A DNA stretch of 64,000 nucleotides. Source: Paracentrotus lividus (taxonomy: Eukaryota > Echinodermata > Echinoidea > Camarodonta > Echinidae). Each line of letters begins with the position of its first letter. Position 1 is the first letter of the stretch. Both the position numbers and the translations under genes were made by a program. The stretch is from the NCBI GenBank assembly GCA_940671915.1, contig CALNVZ010000649.1, positions 6,374,785 through 6,438,784 of the forward strand. The letters run 5' to 3'. Shown here one piece after another: positions 1-13,191 of this stretch. Under the pieces are notes generated by a model, which had not been told where the DNA came from, did not search any database, and saw only the letters and a program-made list of their open reading frames with translations.

Positions 1-1140
1 TCTTTCTCACAAACTAGTTTGTATAAGTAGCATTGTTTTCAACAAGTAAAGGATTATTTGATAATCATGAGTTCTCGTACCAAATGAAATATATGATTAC
101 AAAATAAAACAAAACTTACATTCAATTTTAGAAACTAAATATTGATTATACGTGCTAAATGATTTCAGAGGGGAAATGCCAAATAATCAAAGAATATATA
201 GGAAAAGTTGCTATCACAATTTGAAACAGGTTTATTATTAACCTACCACAAAACTATAAAAAAAAAAAAAACCCGGAAATGTAGAAATATGAAACTGCAG
301 CATGATATTTCAAGTGTAACAATATTTTAAGTCTCATTTGAGAACTTTTTTAGCTCATAAAATAAGATCTTTTCAATAGATTTTGGATCAAAAGATACTT
401 AAAGACCTGCCACTTTCCCTGATTTTTGTTGTTATCAATTTTAATCATTTGGGGCAAAGAATACCATTATAATTTTGCCACCATTTTTCTGAATCATCAC
501 TCTTGGATTTCATTCTAATAAAAATCTTCATAATTAGGATTTTGCAGGTAGCCATGATATCAACATCAATATATTTCACAATGATAGTAGTTTTCATGAT
601 CACAAAATCATCTTAAAGAATATAATTACATCTTTGCCATCATTTTGCTGATTTTTTTTCTTCAGATTGGCATTCCATTTATGTCTTCATGAGGTTAAGA
701 CTTTTGTATTATAAACGGTTATAACAACCTAACATTTATTGCAATACAAAGTGTAGTTTATCATATTTTTACAAAAATTAATGACTATTACACATTTGTC
801 ACCATTCTAAAGATTATTTTCAACATTTTTGTCTTTACTTCATTGTATGCAGTGATGATAACAATAATTACAAAATATAATCAAATACAAATAAAACTTT
901 GCCTTGATTTTTCAAGGTCATCAAAAAGAGATTTTGATACAATAAACATCTGCAATCTAAATTGGTTTGAATTGTAAATGTGCAGGATAACATTTTCACG
1001 TCTACATCTATATCTTACAAATTCCATGATTGAGTGAATACAAAGTTAGGATGATTTCAAGTATTTTTTTCACACACCTACATGTAGTATTGTGACCTAG
1101 AGTTGCAATGGGGAAGACAAAATGAATTGCACAAGCGCTT
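1..1140. other. AT-rich non-coding stretch
   Basis: I see no gene, RNA gene or well-bounded repeat here. The sequence is AT-rich with short A and T runs. It lies downstream of the amine oxidase gene (which is on the minus strand) and is probably intergenic or 3' flanking DNA. Confidence 0.5.
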
Positions 1141-1144
1141 TTAA

Positions 1145-1585
1145 AGTGAAAGTTCACCCCAGGTTTTTTGAAGAAAATCGACCAAAAAATAATGTAGTTA
1201 TGAATATTTAAAGTTTTGATTCGGTGACGTCATATGCGAGCTGCTCTCCTATGTGTTATGTAATGTAAATTCCATAAAGTGTCATTTTTTCAAAAAATAT
1301 TATTTATTTCACCTGTGCCCTTGATATATCATCAAACCTATGTTCATATACATGCCTCTATCAATTCAACCCATTCCTTTATCAAGAACCATGAAAAAAT
1401 ACAAATTTATGGAATTTACATACACAACACATGGGAGAGCTGCTCGCACTTGACGTCACAGAATCTAAACTTTAAATATTCACAACTCACGATTTTGGGG
1501 TCAATTTAAAAAAAAAACTTTCACTCATATTTTTAATTTTTCTGCGTTTTTTAAAACAAATAAAATTCCAGGGTGAACTTCCCCT
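1145..1585. mobile_element. TTAA-flanked foldback element, copy 1
   Basis: The two halves are reverse complements: the gene-side half contains a TGACGTCA-like motif and GAGCTGCTCTCC, and the other half repeats them inverted. The terminal inverted repeats read AGTGAAAGTTCACCC and AGGGGAAGTTCACCC. Each end is bounded by TTAA (1141-1144 and 1586-1589). TTAA target duplication is typical of piggyBac-type transposition. The element is about 440 bp, has no coding capacity and is most likely a non-autonomous MITE. Two further members lie at 50.5-51.6 kb. Confidence 0.75.
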
Positions 1586-1798
1586 TTAAATGTTACAATG
1601 ATAAATTTGATATCACTGACAAATATTTCAGCATAATGCACTAAAAATCGTAGTTGTCATGATTGTACGAATAAAACAAAATGCACTATTAAAATTGTTG
1701 AAAATACTTATAAACGTAATAGAAATCAAAGGTGGTGCATAATAATACTGTCTTTGTAAAAAGGGAAAAGTGGAAGAGTCGATTATTTGATTCCTATA

Positions 1799-2323
1799 CA
1801 GTGCGTCCCAGAAAAAAGTATACCCAAATTTGAGAGCCTCATATTAAAATATTATAGCTTGTGTGACCTTGAAATATATATCATGATAAAGAGCAACTCA
1901 TATTCTGTTCAATGATACCAAACTTATATCTGTGTTGTGACGGATGACTAAGCAGTTGGGCTTTAAAAAACAAGCGTAAAAAGTGCCCTGTCCCAAGTTT
2001 GAGCAGAAGCAGCCCTTGCATTTCAATAGATCAAGCAATCCTTTGTGCCTAATGAATGGACTCAGGAAGGCTGACCTCAAACAAACAATGAATGATCAAA
2101 AAGCCAGGGCTGCTTCTCAGACAACTTGGTACAGATCAGTTTTGACCAATGTTTTTAAACACTCGAGTCTTCAGTCATCCATGACAGTATCGGTATGATT
2201 TTGGTATCATTAGATAGAATATGAGTTACTCTTTGTCCTGAAATTAAAATTAATTACACATAAGTTATACAATTTTAATATGAGGCTCTCAAAGTTGGGT
2301 ATACTTTTATCTGGGACGCACTG
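1799..2323. mobile_element. Tc1/mariner-like foldback MITE, TA target site
   Basis: Long terminal inverted repeats begin CAGTGCGTCCCAG and end with its exact complement. They continue through the motif read as AGAGCCTCATATTAAAAT, about 50 bp per arm. TA dinucleotides flank both ends (1797-1798 and 2324-2325), the Tc1/mariner signature. The interior is also self-complementary around the GAGCAGAAGCAGCCC stretch. The short ORFs on both strands here are by-products of that palindrome. A shorter relative is at 48156-48392. Confidence 0.8.
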
Positions 2324-2506
2324 TATATAAAACAATCACTTTCTTTCTATCAGAAAGAAAACTGCTCTACTGTAAATACAACACACAATTTCAGATGTAA
2401 CATTTTCTAGGCAAGACAAAAAAGAAAAAAGAAAACGATAGGAATGTTTAGGATTTTATCCTTCAAATGGCGTAAATATGTTCTTTCTGCCTAGACTTGA
2501 CCATTG

Positions 2507-2537
2507 CCCCCCCCCCCCCCCCCAAAAAAAAAAAAAA
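2507..2537. repeat. C17/A14 homopolymer junction
   Basis: Seventeen C residues are followed directly by fourteen A residues. The reverse complement is a T-tract joined to a G-tract, a pattern seen at several other places in the window. Confidence 0.9.
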
Positions 2538-4219
2538 CTGGCCCAACCAACCACACTCCCACTCATACATACATATGGGTAAATGTACTCATCTTGGACA
2601 GAATAGGATTTAATAAAAAATTTAATCCCATGTTCAATTTTCTTCTGCCATCTGGCATTATGGTTATTAATATAAGTACATGTAATACTCTATAAATGAT
2701 TCATTAGTATATTAATTCATTGACTATATACCATTACTTGAGAAATAAGATGTTGAATGTATCAATATACAATTTATTAAATAATTGATTAGTTTGTAAA
2801 TTCGTTAAGTATTGATGATAGATGTAGATTTTGACTATTTCAGTATAAATTTGATTAAATAATTGATAAGTTTATTGATTCAAAAACGATTGATGATAGT
2901 TATAACGTTGATTAAATTAATATGGTTGATTAAATCATTAATTAATTCATCAATTCACTGACTACAGATGACAGCTAACGATGTTATCTACATCAATATA
3001 CATGTACATAGTTGATAACATCATGAATTGGTTTTTCAAAAATTGAAATTTTGTCATTCAATTCACCGACTATACACTATAGATAGAGATTGTTGAATAC
3101 AGCACGGTGAACAGAACATACTATTTTTGTTAACCCCTCAAGAACAAGGTCTCCTTTTAGTGATGCTTCTGCATTATCTTTGAAACTAGAATACTATAGA
3201 ATATGAAATACACATCAACAGAAAGAGCAAAAATCACTGACACAAAGAGATTTTTTGCTGCCACTGTACTGTTGAACGGTGTCTGAGCTAGAACACCTTA
3301 AATGAAAATAATCATTAAAATCTCTACATTGGCAATGCGAGGAAATATTAATAATCGCTATTTTCAATAGCAAATTGGCAGTTTTTTTCGATACATTTTG
3401 TAATTTTCATTGTTAGAGTGTTGTTAATTATAACTTCTTTTTTTTTAAAGTTGCAGGAGTGAAATAAATTTGCCAATTTGAGGATCAAAAAGGGATTCAT
3501 TTTGACCACTGGGAAATCTCTGTCATCTATGGGTTAACTGCTCACTTACAAATTAGAATAAATAGAAAAGCACACACTTCATCGGCAAACGATTAAGGAA
3601 AATCAGACAATGGTTAAAAAAAGGCATAATTTGTTTCGATTCTCCCATTGGCAATGTAACCATGGTAATGGTATTGAAATGTATCTATTTTGATACATGT
3701 ACATGTATATAAAATGTAAACAGATTGTGAAGAGTTTACTTTCCTTTGATAACAACTCAAATATGAATTTTCAACATAATTATTATGTTTGACATATTAC
3801 ATGTATGTATTATATTGAAATGCTCACATGATCATGAATTCTCTTATAAAGTGAAAACTATAATGAACGGCTATTGTATCTCTTGCATAGCAAAAAGCAA
3901 TTTTTACTTTACAGAGAAGACATCAATACAACATCAATAATACTAACCATTCTGCATACTCCAAATGTAAAAAAGTAGAGTTTGGAAAATGAGGTATATA
4001 TATCATATATCAATTATTCACCATAAAATATTTCTGAAGTAAAATGAGTTGTGCATGATTATATGAAGAGTTTCTGCACCAAAAACACTATCAGTGATCA
4101 ACATTCAACAACTAAGTAACCCTCATGTGATTCCCACGAGATCATCAGATTTTTTACTTTCCATTATATCAAAATTCACTTTGATGGGCTTTTTCATTGC
4201 CAACATAATAAAATGTCAT
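2538..4219. other. AT-rich non-coding stretch
   Basis: The sequence is rich in variations of ATTGATTAA and GATTAAATTA between about 2700 and 3000. It shows no credible coding region. I see no sharp element borders. Confidence 0.45.
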
Positions 4220-4443
4220 TCCAAAAGGGACTAAGTTCACTTTTTGAATTTCAGAGAATCAGACGTTTTTGCTAGATTTAATACAAGAGTGCATGGAAAA
4301 GTCACTTAACAAGGTACATTTTAATGTGGGGTCTCTAAAAATTGAGGTAAATTCTTTTTTTCAAGGATGGCTACCTATTCTGAGCAATATTCTGATATTG
4401 ATGACTAAATTTTCATCAAAAGTGGATTTAGTCCCTTTTGAAG
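4220..4443. repeat. Foldback repeat downstream of amine oxidase
   Basis: CAAAAGGGACTAAGTTCACTTTTTGA at the left is matched inverted by TCAAAAGTGGATTTAGTCCCTTTTG at the right. This gives arms of about 28 bp with mismatches. It lies about 170 bp beyond the amine oxidase stop codon, so it may fall in that gene's 3' UTR. It is probably a small MITE. Confidence 0.5.
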
Positions 4444-4612
4444 TGAAGATATGATAAATGTATATTCCTCATTTGATTATCACATGACCACAATATAATA
4501 TCGCCGTCACTCTTCATGGTCTCCAAGTTACGATCACATGCTTACCATACAGTTGCCTCATGCCACCAACAAATGACTTCTATGGAATCGCTGGAATGGT
4601 AACAGATGATTT

Positions 4613-4718
4613 TCAGAGAACTGCGAGGACTTCCTTGACAACACGGGTAGATGCCTGAGCAGTAGATTCCATCATCCCGAGCCAGACTTCCCCGGTTTCC
4701 TCGCCGGCAAAATAAAGA
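4613..4718 (-). CDS. Amine oxidase last coding exon (FAGEE FAD motif)
   Basis: The acceptor is TTAATAG; it enters in phase 2. The peptide LYFAGEETGEVWLGMMES followed by RVVKEVLAVL and a TGA stop is the conserved C-terminal FAD-binding segment and last helix. The protein stops there, with no membrane anchor of the MAO kind. Confidence 0.92.
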
Positions 4719-7700
4719 CTATTAAGAAGACAAAGAAAGTAACGAATGTTACAGTTTGGCCCAGAAGTTTACTTTGCACACTTGGGAATTCAACGAAAAA
4801 TTAAATTTGTCAAATATAAGTCCTGTAATCTGCTATATTGTTACAATATACAGTAATGTAATTCAACCGCAATGATCATTCCCATCAATATTCATGATTC
4901 TTGTTCTATTCATTTATTCATGGTCGCTTTGCAATCATAGTTAGTTCACTTTGAAGATACTTATTATGACTCTATTTTATCCATCCATTTTACCCTATCA
5001 ATACACTCAATAGTGATTTAGTAAACCAGTGAGTTGCGATTGATTTTATGCTGGAACTAATATCGATCCTAAAAATTGCTTTAAAGGAATGATATTGATT
5101 CCTAATGGAATGTGTTGATTAGCTCACTCAGCTACACACACTTCTACCATATTTCAACCACTTGTCACAGAGCATCATCTCTAACAAAGGATTTTATAAG
5201 CAGAATTGTCTAGGGATAAAAGCCATTATATCCTACATCTTAAAATTGTCCAACTAGGATTGGTCGAGAACGTCTCATGTGACTAAATTAGTTTCGCCAT
5301 AAATACAACACAGAAGATTCGTGACGTCAGACCTCGGAATAGTTTTTGCCCGGGCAAAATTCTGACGTCATTATTTAAGAAAACAGGATATTTAGTTATC
5401 GATATTCGATAATGAGACTGAGCTCATCGATATCAATCGTAAACATCAACGACATGGCTACCTCCATTGCACGAGCGGAGAAAGTGACAAGAAGAGATTT
5501 AATCTCGTAGAAAATGTTGAAGACGGGTATTTAGAGGATTTTATTTGCTTGGACTGATTCGGAGGATACTGCACCATTATCGACGTTCATTAAGCAGATC
5601 TCGACTTCAAGTTCATTCTTAATCTTCATGACCTTAATTGAGGTTTGCATCGTTGCCGTTGCCGAGCGTTGGCTTGTGTTGACTAGGGCTAGCCTAGGGC
5701 AACATAAGCACAAATTAAGAGCAAATGCGGCATTGGCAAGTTGACTTTTTAAAAATCTATTTTTATGTACATTTTCATAGTAGGATAAAAATCAAATATG
5801 CCATGCACTATATTCGAATTTCCAGCTAAAATTATGGATTCCTCGGTGATAGATATGGCACTATTTTTTTCGGAGCTGTCCCCCTCAAAAAATAGTGCCA
5901 TTCCTGCCACCTTGGAATCCATAATATTTTCACTGGAAATCCTCAATGCATGATATATTTGATTACTATCATCACCAGACTATTGGGCTGAAAAATCCTT
6001 TGTTAGAGCTGATAATGGATCCCCTATTGATTTGTGGTCACATAATCCTTACCATCCATGAGGCTTCCTCAAAGAATCCAAGACCTCTGATACCTTCAGA
6101 CCAGCCTTTGGCTTCACAGGTTCGGCGTCAGACGCTGTTTGGCCCCAGCACTAAAACAAAGAGAAACATATAAAAGGCAATCATGAGGCTTGATCAACCA
6201 TTTACTAAATAAGTCACCCACTTAAGTCCACCGCTAGAAATTATTTATATTACTGCTACTTCTGCTGCTGTTACTACTACTACTACAATTTCTACTACTA
6301 TTCCTAACAACGCTTCTCCTACTTCTACTAGTATTTTTATAATCAATATATCTTTGAGCCACACAGAGGAATTCTAGTCCTAGTCAAAAATGAGGAATCT
6401 CTCTTGAAAGTGAAAATAGGAATAATGTGCTATTTGTACAAGTTTACAAAGAATCTTCCAGAAAGATAGAGGAGTCTGGCATAAATTGCAGGCTAAAAGT
6501 TATGAATCATTCCTCTAAGATAAGGATGATTCGTAGTAATGGTAAACATTTTCAAGCAATTCTTCTGAAGTACCTCCAGGTGCTTTATTTGGACCTTTAG
6601 TACTCACCTCATCTCTGTATTCCAAGATGTCCCTCGCTTCATCTCCCAGCAGTTTTGCAACAAAGTCAATAGCTATGGGCTTCCTCTCGGCACTCTAAAG
6701 CAAAAATCAACAAAACAAAAACAATTGAACTAACAAATTTATTCCAATTCTATCATAACAGAATGCACTAATATATACAGCTTGGGAAATAATTATTACA
6801 CTGAATCATATTAAGCTCCCATACAATTTGGTCTAATAGTCATTCCAAAATTGTATACTGCGCCATATATGTTTTATTCCAGTGAGCAATGGCATCATTA
6901 CTCGGACACAATGTTGGGGAAATCTCTTCATAAATCCATTTAACTATCCTCAAACATCATCCCTTGTTCAGTTACCCATTTAAACATACCCAACCCCAAA
7001 AAAGTGCTACTCTACTAGTAACATGGTTAAAATGACAGACCATTATTTCTGAAAAATAGATAATTTTCCAACCCAATGTTATAATTTCAGACGTTCTGAT
7101 GCCAGGTCAGGTATGTCTATTTCAGGTAAGTCTTTGTACTATTTTGGCAAAAACAAGTTTTTACAATCACCCAGTTTAGTCCTGTGAATTTAACTGTAAA
7201 AATGTCTAAATAAGATTTATTGTATCAAAAGAAGCAGGGAGAGCTACTAAACAGAAAATTTGAAATAATTACATTTCTACACTTACATAATTTTTTTTCT
7301 TCAAACTGATATTTAAAAATATACATACATACAATGTACATAATACTCATGTTTATTTGTTCTTATTAAATAGAGGGAATATTGATTTCTTTTTGAACAA
7401 AATGTGATATTATCCTTATCATCAACATTAGGGTTGGGCAAATAATGACTTTTTTCTGAAAAGTTATGTCAAACAAGTTGTTTCTATAGTCAAATTTGAT
7501 GTAGAATCCAAAAATGACAATGATTTTTGTGTACAATGAAGTCTGACGTCACTAAAGTGCAAAAAACCAAAATAGTGTATTTTGCCCATTCATCACACAC
7601 TTTATAGGTATAAACCGGTTTTATTTTGTTTCTTTATGGATTTTGATGGTTTAAAAGCTCAAATCTGACAATTTTATCATGACCAAATGTACCTAGTATG

Positions 7701-10700
7701 GTTATAGGTGTTAATTAGTGATTTTGATATGAGGTGATTTTTGCTCGATATTGACTGAAACTAACTACCAAACTACACTAACAGTCAACTTAGGTAGGAT
7801 TAATCTTGTTGGATTAATCATGTTGGGTTCCCTGACACCCAAAAGACATATAAAAACGCAATAAAAGTGGTTTATACGTATAAAAAGTATGATAATTGGG
7901 CATAATACGCTATTTTGGCGGCTATTTTGGTTTTTTGCACTTTAGCGACGTAAGACGTCATCGTATGCAAAAATAATTGTCATTTTCAGTTTCTACGTCG
8001 AATTTTACTATAGAAACAACTTGTTTGAAAAAAAAAGTTGAGATTCGCCCAACCCTATCAACATGGTGATAATGAAGTTGATAATGGCCCTGTAACATAA
8101 AGAATTACAGTAAATTGCACATCGATAGTAGCCAATCAGAATCCTTGTTGGACCTCTTGATAAAATATCTCTGTATGAACCAATCAGAATAGTGGCTTCT
8201 AATTTGCCATTGATCGTAACTCGTTATGTTACACTGCAAATGACTTACGGTCATCTTGCCATGGCACAGGGAACCAAAGAGTCCCATGAGGGCGGGGTTA
8301 CCACTGGCGGAGGTGTGGTCAAAGAGAGCAATCAGTGGACTTCTCGTCTTTGAAGCTTCCGAAAGGAAATATTAACTTCTTTATATTCAAAATATGACAT
8401 TATTTTATGCTTAACATGATAATAATGAAGTTGACTTACGGTCATCCTGCCATAGCATGGGGAACCAAAGAGTCCCATGAGGGCGGGGTTACCACTGGCG
8501 GAAGTGTGGTCAAAGAGAGCGATTAAAGGATATTCATTCTCATCTTTGAAGCTTCCAAGGGTTCCGGCCATGCTGAGCAACTCACCAGCCATCTTCTTCT
8601 CTCTCCAGAAACTCTGCAAGATAAATGGAGTTGAAGATAAAGATTAGTTCTTGTCGTGAGATTTAAAAATGTGGAAGAATCATGTCAAAGTCATTGGGAA
8701 AGGTTAATCAAAAAGAATCTTAGACCTGGTGTCAGAATTGGTGTCAAATTTTAAAATGCCAATGGAATAAAGAAATACAAAAAAAATACATATGCCGTAA
8801 AAGAAAGTTGAGAACGTTGCCTAGATTACTAGCCAATGCCTTCTCCGGCACCACAGGTCCTTTTCAGGATTAACCACATGGTGAACTGTAAACCCAACCA
8901 CAGAATATGAACCCACCTTGCACCCCTCTACTTTTAAAAATCTGAGTTCTCCAATGCCTGCTCGGCCTGTGTTTCTCTTCATTATGCTTCTGTAATCTTT
9001 TGGCTTTCTAACACGACATATCTCTTTAAGTGCCACCCCGCCCCAACCCCTCTGCCGCACTGGTAATCCGTACATGCCAGGGTCTATATCCCCCACTGCC
9101 AAGTTTTTTTCCCCCTTGTACTTAGAGATGACAGTCACTTCCTCATAACTTTTTTTAAAAGAACTTTCGACAACAATGTTGTGCTTAAAATATGTAGCAT
9201 TCTTATTTGTCTCTAAAGTCACACCAAATTCTGTTTTTAAAAATAAGTGGGCAATTATCTAAACTTTCGTTGTTCAGGGCATGAATTTGTTTTTTATTGT
9301 GTGCGATTGTTTGTTCACTAGGTCCTATCAAAATGTTGACAAACACATTAAATTACTCAAAACAAGTTTAATGTAAACTTTGTAAAGAGAAAATTGGCCA
9401 ATTAAAAGCCTGATGTGCCCGCCGCAGAATAAAGCGGATTAACCTGTGAGTGTGCAGTGCGCAGAACAATAGAATCGGCGTAAACAATCAACGTTATTTC
9501 GAATGTGCGCAATCATTCACGAAGCAGGGGAGGGTAGGAAACAAAGCATGGATTAAGCTGTCAATAGTAGGCTAGCAAACACGAATATGGCACCAAACAG
9601 TAGGCTACGTATCGTGCATCCGGCACGTAAAGAGTTAAGCTGAACACTAATATGTTTATGATTTAACACCAAGATTCACCTTTTTATACGTGATGATAAA
9701 GTGTACTCCATAGTTCCCTGAGGAAAGCTGACGAGGTACATCCAGGGGTGGCTCAAGCTCCATTTTACCTGAGGGAGTGTAGGTGAGTGGGTGCAAATGT
9801 GTGAAAGTTGGTGTATGTGTTGGGGTGAGTGGTTTTAAATGTGTGTATATAAAATTAATATCTTCATCTAAAATGTCCCTAGATACATGTTGAGTGGTCA
9901 ATCCAAAGTCCTGTATTTACCCGAAAATGACATAAAGTCTGCACCTAATGCACTTGATATTAACAAGTAGGGGTGAACTGATAATACTCAAATTCATGAC
10001 TGATTTATTTCCATGATTTAAGTGAATGCTGTACGTATAAAAATTGGTGATTGTCAGACAAGGTTATCACTTACCGGTATTTACATTATGCACATGTATG
10101 TAAACATGATATTTACATGCTGCAAGGTTTAAGTGATACATTTCTTTTCATATTAACTGTCCAATTGCCCAAGAAACTACCAGAAGATCTTTACGTAAAT
10201 CAAAGTGAATTATACTGATAAAATCTGTACATTCGAAATTGTAAATTAGTAAATTATATGAAGTGATTCACTCAACGTCTACTAACTTACAGATATCTTT
10301 GCTTGGGATTGTTATAATGACGAACTTGGCTTCCAACTTGCGACCTGATTTGGTGTGTACTGTGGCCTTAGTCTTGTCACCAGACTGCTCTATGCGAGCG
10401 ACTCCATCTCCCAGTGCAATCCTATCATTGCCTATCTTCTCTTGTAACCTCTCACCAAGCTGCTGGCAACCACCCTGGGGGAAAAAAAAAATCATGACCT
10501 TATAAAAGACAATTCTAGCAACCAACCTGGCTCCTGGCTTCTGGCTTTTTTAAATTCTTAGATGAAGGATTTGGGTCCTGTAAAGTTTTAAGGTCTGGGG
10601 GGTGTTTCATGAAAGGACTTGTCGGATGTTTTATCTGACAAATTTGCCCTCAGCCAATCAGATGCAAGCATTTCAGTAGCTTATAACAGTTGTCAGTGAG

Positions 10701-13147
10701 AAACAGTGAGAATTGGTTTCATGAAATGCTCCCTAGGTAAAGTGTCCAGGGCTGAAGATAGCCCTTCAATAAGTGTTAGGAATTGTCAGTATAGCAATTG
10801 CTACCTGAGCAAATGTCAGAGAGCCGTTTGAACCATGATAATTGTCTCATTATATTAACAAAATTGTGTTGTGTCCATGCTCATCAAAACGGAAGAAGAC
10901 CATATCTGACCCACCACCTTAGAACCACCGATAAGTCGCAAATAGAACAACAGAGTAAATGGTAGGAGAACATTAATAGGGCCCTTCTTCTTAAATTAAA
11001 GCGAGAGCGAACTGACCAACCCTGTCATTGACTGTTGTTGCTGTTGTTTGGTTGGTTTTTAACGGCGCATGTCACTCAATTTCGAATATTCATGCCATTC
11101 ACGTGTTATAAATAAATAGCCTTAAAATATACGTTTTGAAATAAGTATTAACAATACAGTGTATAATTTAATGTGTATTGAGAAACTATTTTGTTATTTG
11201 CTATTTGTTTTGCTATTTGGTAAAATGATTATCGCTGTGTCAATTAATTGAGCAGTGAAAAGGTGTCCTTTTATTCAATTGGGCCCGTTTTATAAGACTA
11301 CACTGCTCAGGATGTTGCATTATGGGTTAGGAATCAGGGCAGCATTGAGTAGTTGAGGACTAGAAGTGGCTCCTGGTTCGTATTGGCTTTAAATAATTAA
11401 ACTTGGTTATACTCTAGTAACCTAAAAGTGTTTGGTATCAATGGGAAGCTTGGAATCTCCAGTTCCAGGAAATAAATAGAACCCACATTTGGATTCTGGC
11501 GACCTAGTGGTGGTTTTGAGCCAAAGGGTCACATGTAATCGTTTAGCTGATAAACCTTGTATCTTAAAGGGATGCAGTAACATTGAATGATATTCAAATC
11601 ACATTTTATTCAATTTAGCTTATTTTGCCAACATAATTATAAACACTTAGGTCAGTCTGGTATCTCTTCAAAATTGCAAGCTAATTACTCGCTTTACCTT
11701 CGAGATATCAATGATTTCATACTCAAATTTTATAAACCAACATCGGATGGTTTATAAAACCATGTGCTTTTTCCACATGGCACAACATACACCCATTTCC
11801 TGTTGTATAGCCCCCGTCCCTAGCGGCCTAGTGAGCTGGCAGCAGAGGGTACTGCTGTTCGGCTGTATGCTTGGCATTGTTTGTTACACTGGTAGTGAAT
11901 GACTTCCATTTGATCTGAAACTTTCAGTAGTTTGTTTTTACTGTTGGAACAATATAATTTTATTAACCTTGATCTAATTGCTCTTTTTTTTTTAAGTTAC
12001 CCTATCCCTTTAAAAATGACAAAAGTTCAGGAAAGTGAAAAAAAAACATAGCAGCCAATGCATAAGAAACATATGAGATTGCCTTTCCTTTGAAACTCTG
12101 TGGTGGCTTCATTTTTAGGGTAAGAGAGCTGAGATTTGGACAGGATATCACTTGACTGATTTCCTGGAGATTAACCACAAAAGAAGTGATTTTCACCAAT
12201 ATTTGTGTAATGAGGTTTTATCAGCACAGCGACGATATCATGACTATGATTATTATGGCCCGTATTCACAAACGTGTCCTAAAGTTAAGCCTAGCTTAAA
12301 TCTGAGGATTATCTATGAGTAGCAAAATGTGACACAATATGTTAATGTTGTTATGTTCTTTACACGTTTACTGGGTTCTTCTTCTTCTTCTTCTGGTGTA
12401 CTGCCCAACGCCCCAGTACAAGAGACAACCGGGCAGGGGGGTGTTGGTGGAGCGGAGAGAGAAGTTGGGATCATACTGTAATGGTTAGGAAAACTTTTTT
12501 ACTTATCATTCCCAGGCACTTTTTAAGAGTTCCAGTGTAAAAAATGATGATAAATCGAACATCTACCGTTCCGGATTGTGTCACGTTTTGCTACCCATAG
12601 TTAAACCACAGATTTAAGCTCGGCTTAAATCTAAGACACCTTTGTAAATACAGGCCTATGAGTGTACCTTGAACTTGAGGTCCATACGTCCTGTACCCTC
12701 TCCTCCTATATGCTTCTCCCAGCTGCCACAGCTATGTATCATGCACATGTACTCAAGGACGGAAATGTGCTTCGGGGACCTCCCTGTGAAGGTTCCGATC
12801 ATGGTACTCGCCATGTCCTTAGCACCTGCAATGGGATGGATAAGAGTTTGGTTAAGTTTAGTTTGATTTTTTTTTTCCTGTGAACCTTGGCCGTTCTGGC
12901 TCTGTTTGAACCGCCTGCGGGCTGGAGTCGGCCGTTGCAAGTTATTAATGGCCAAATTGGGCATCAACACTGAAGGAAGGCCAGTATGTGAATGCGTAGA
13001 GGAGGAGACCATGAGTCACCTTCTACAATGCCCTCTTCTCCCCTTCCCCTGCTCCCAAGCTGATCTTACTATTCTTTCGCCTAATGGGATCGCCTGCGTT
13101 CAGTACCTAATGGGTAGAGTCTAATTCGGATTCCCCTAAGAATCAAT

Positions 13148-13191
<44 letters not shown>

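Noticed and set aside
5790-5965. microRNA precursor
   Set aside because: The hairpin is far longer than a microRNA precursor and resembles other foldback elements here.
8821-9222. 133-codon minus-strand frame in an amine oxidase intron
   Set aside because: No domain, signal or fitting splice sites were found, and the flanking exons already join in phase without it.
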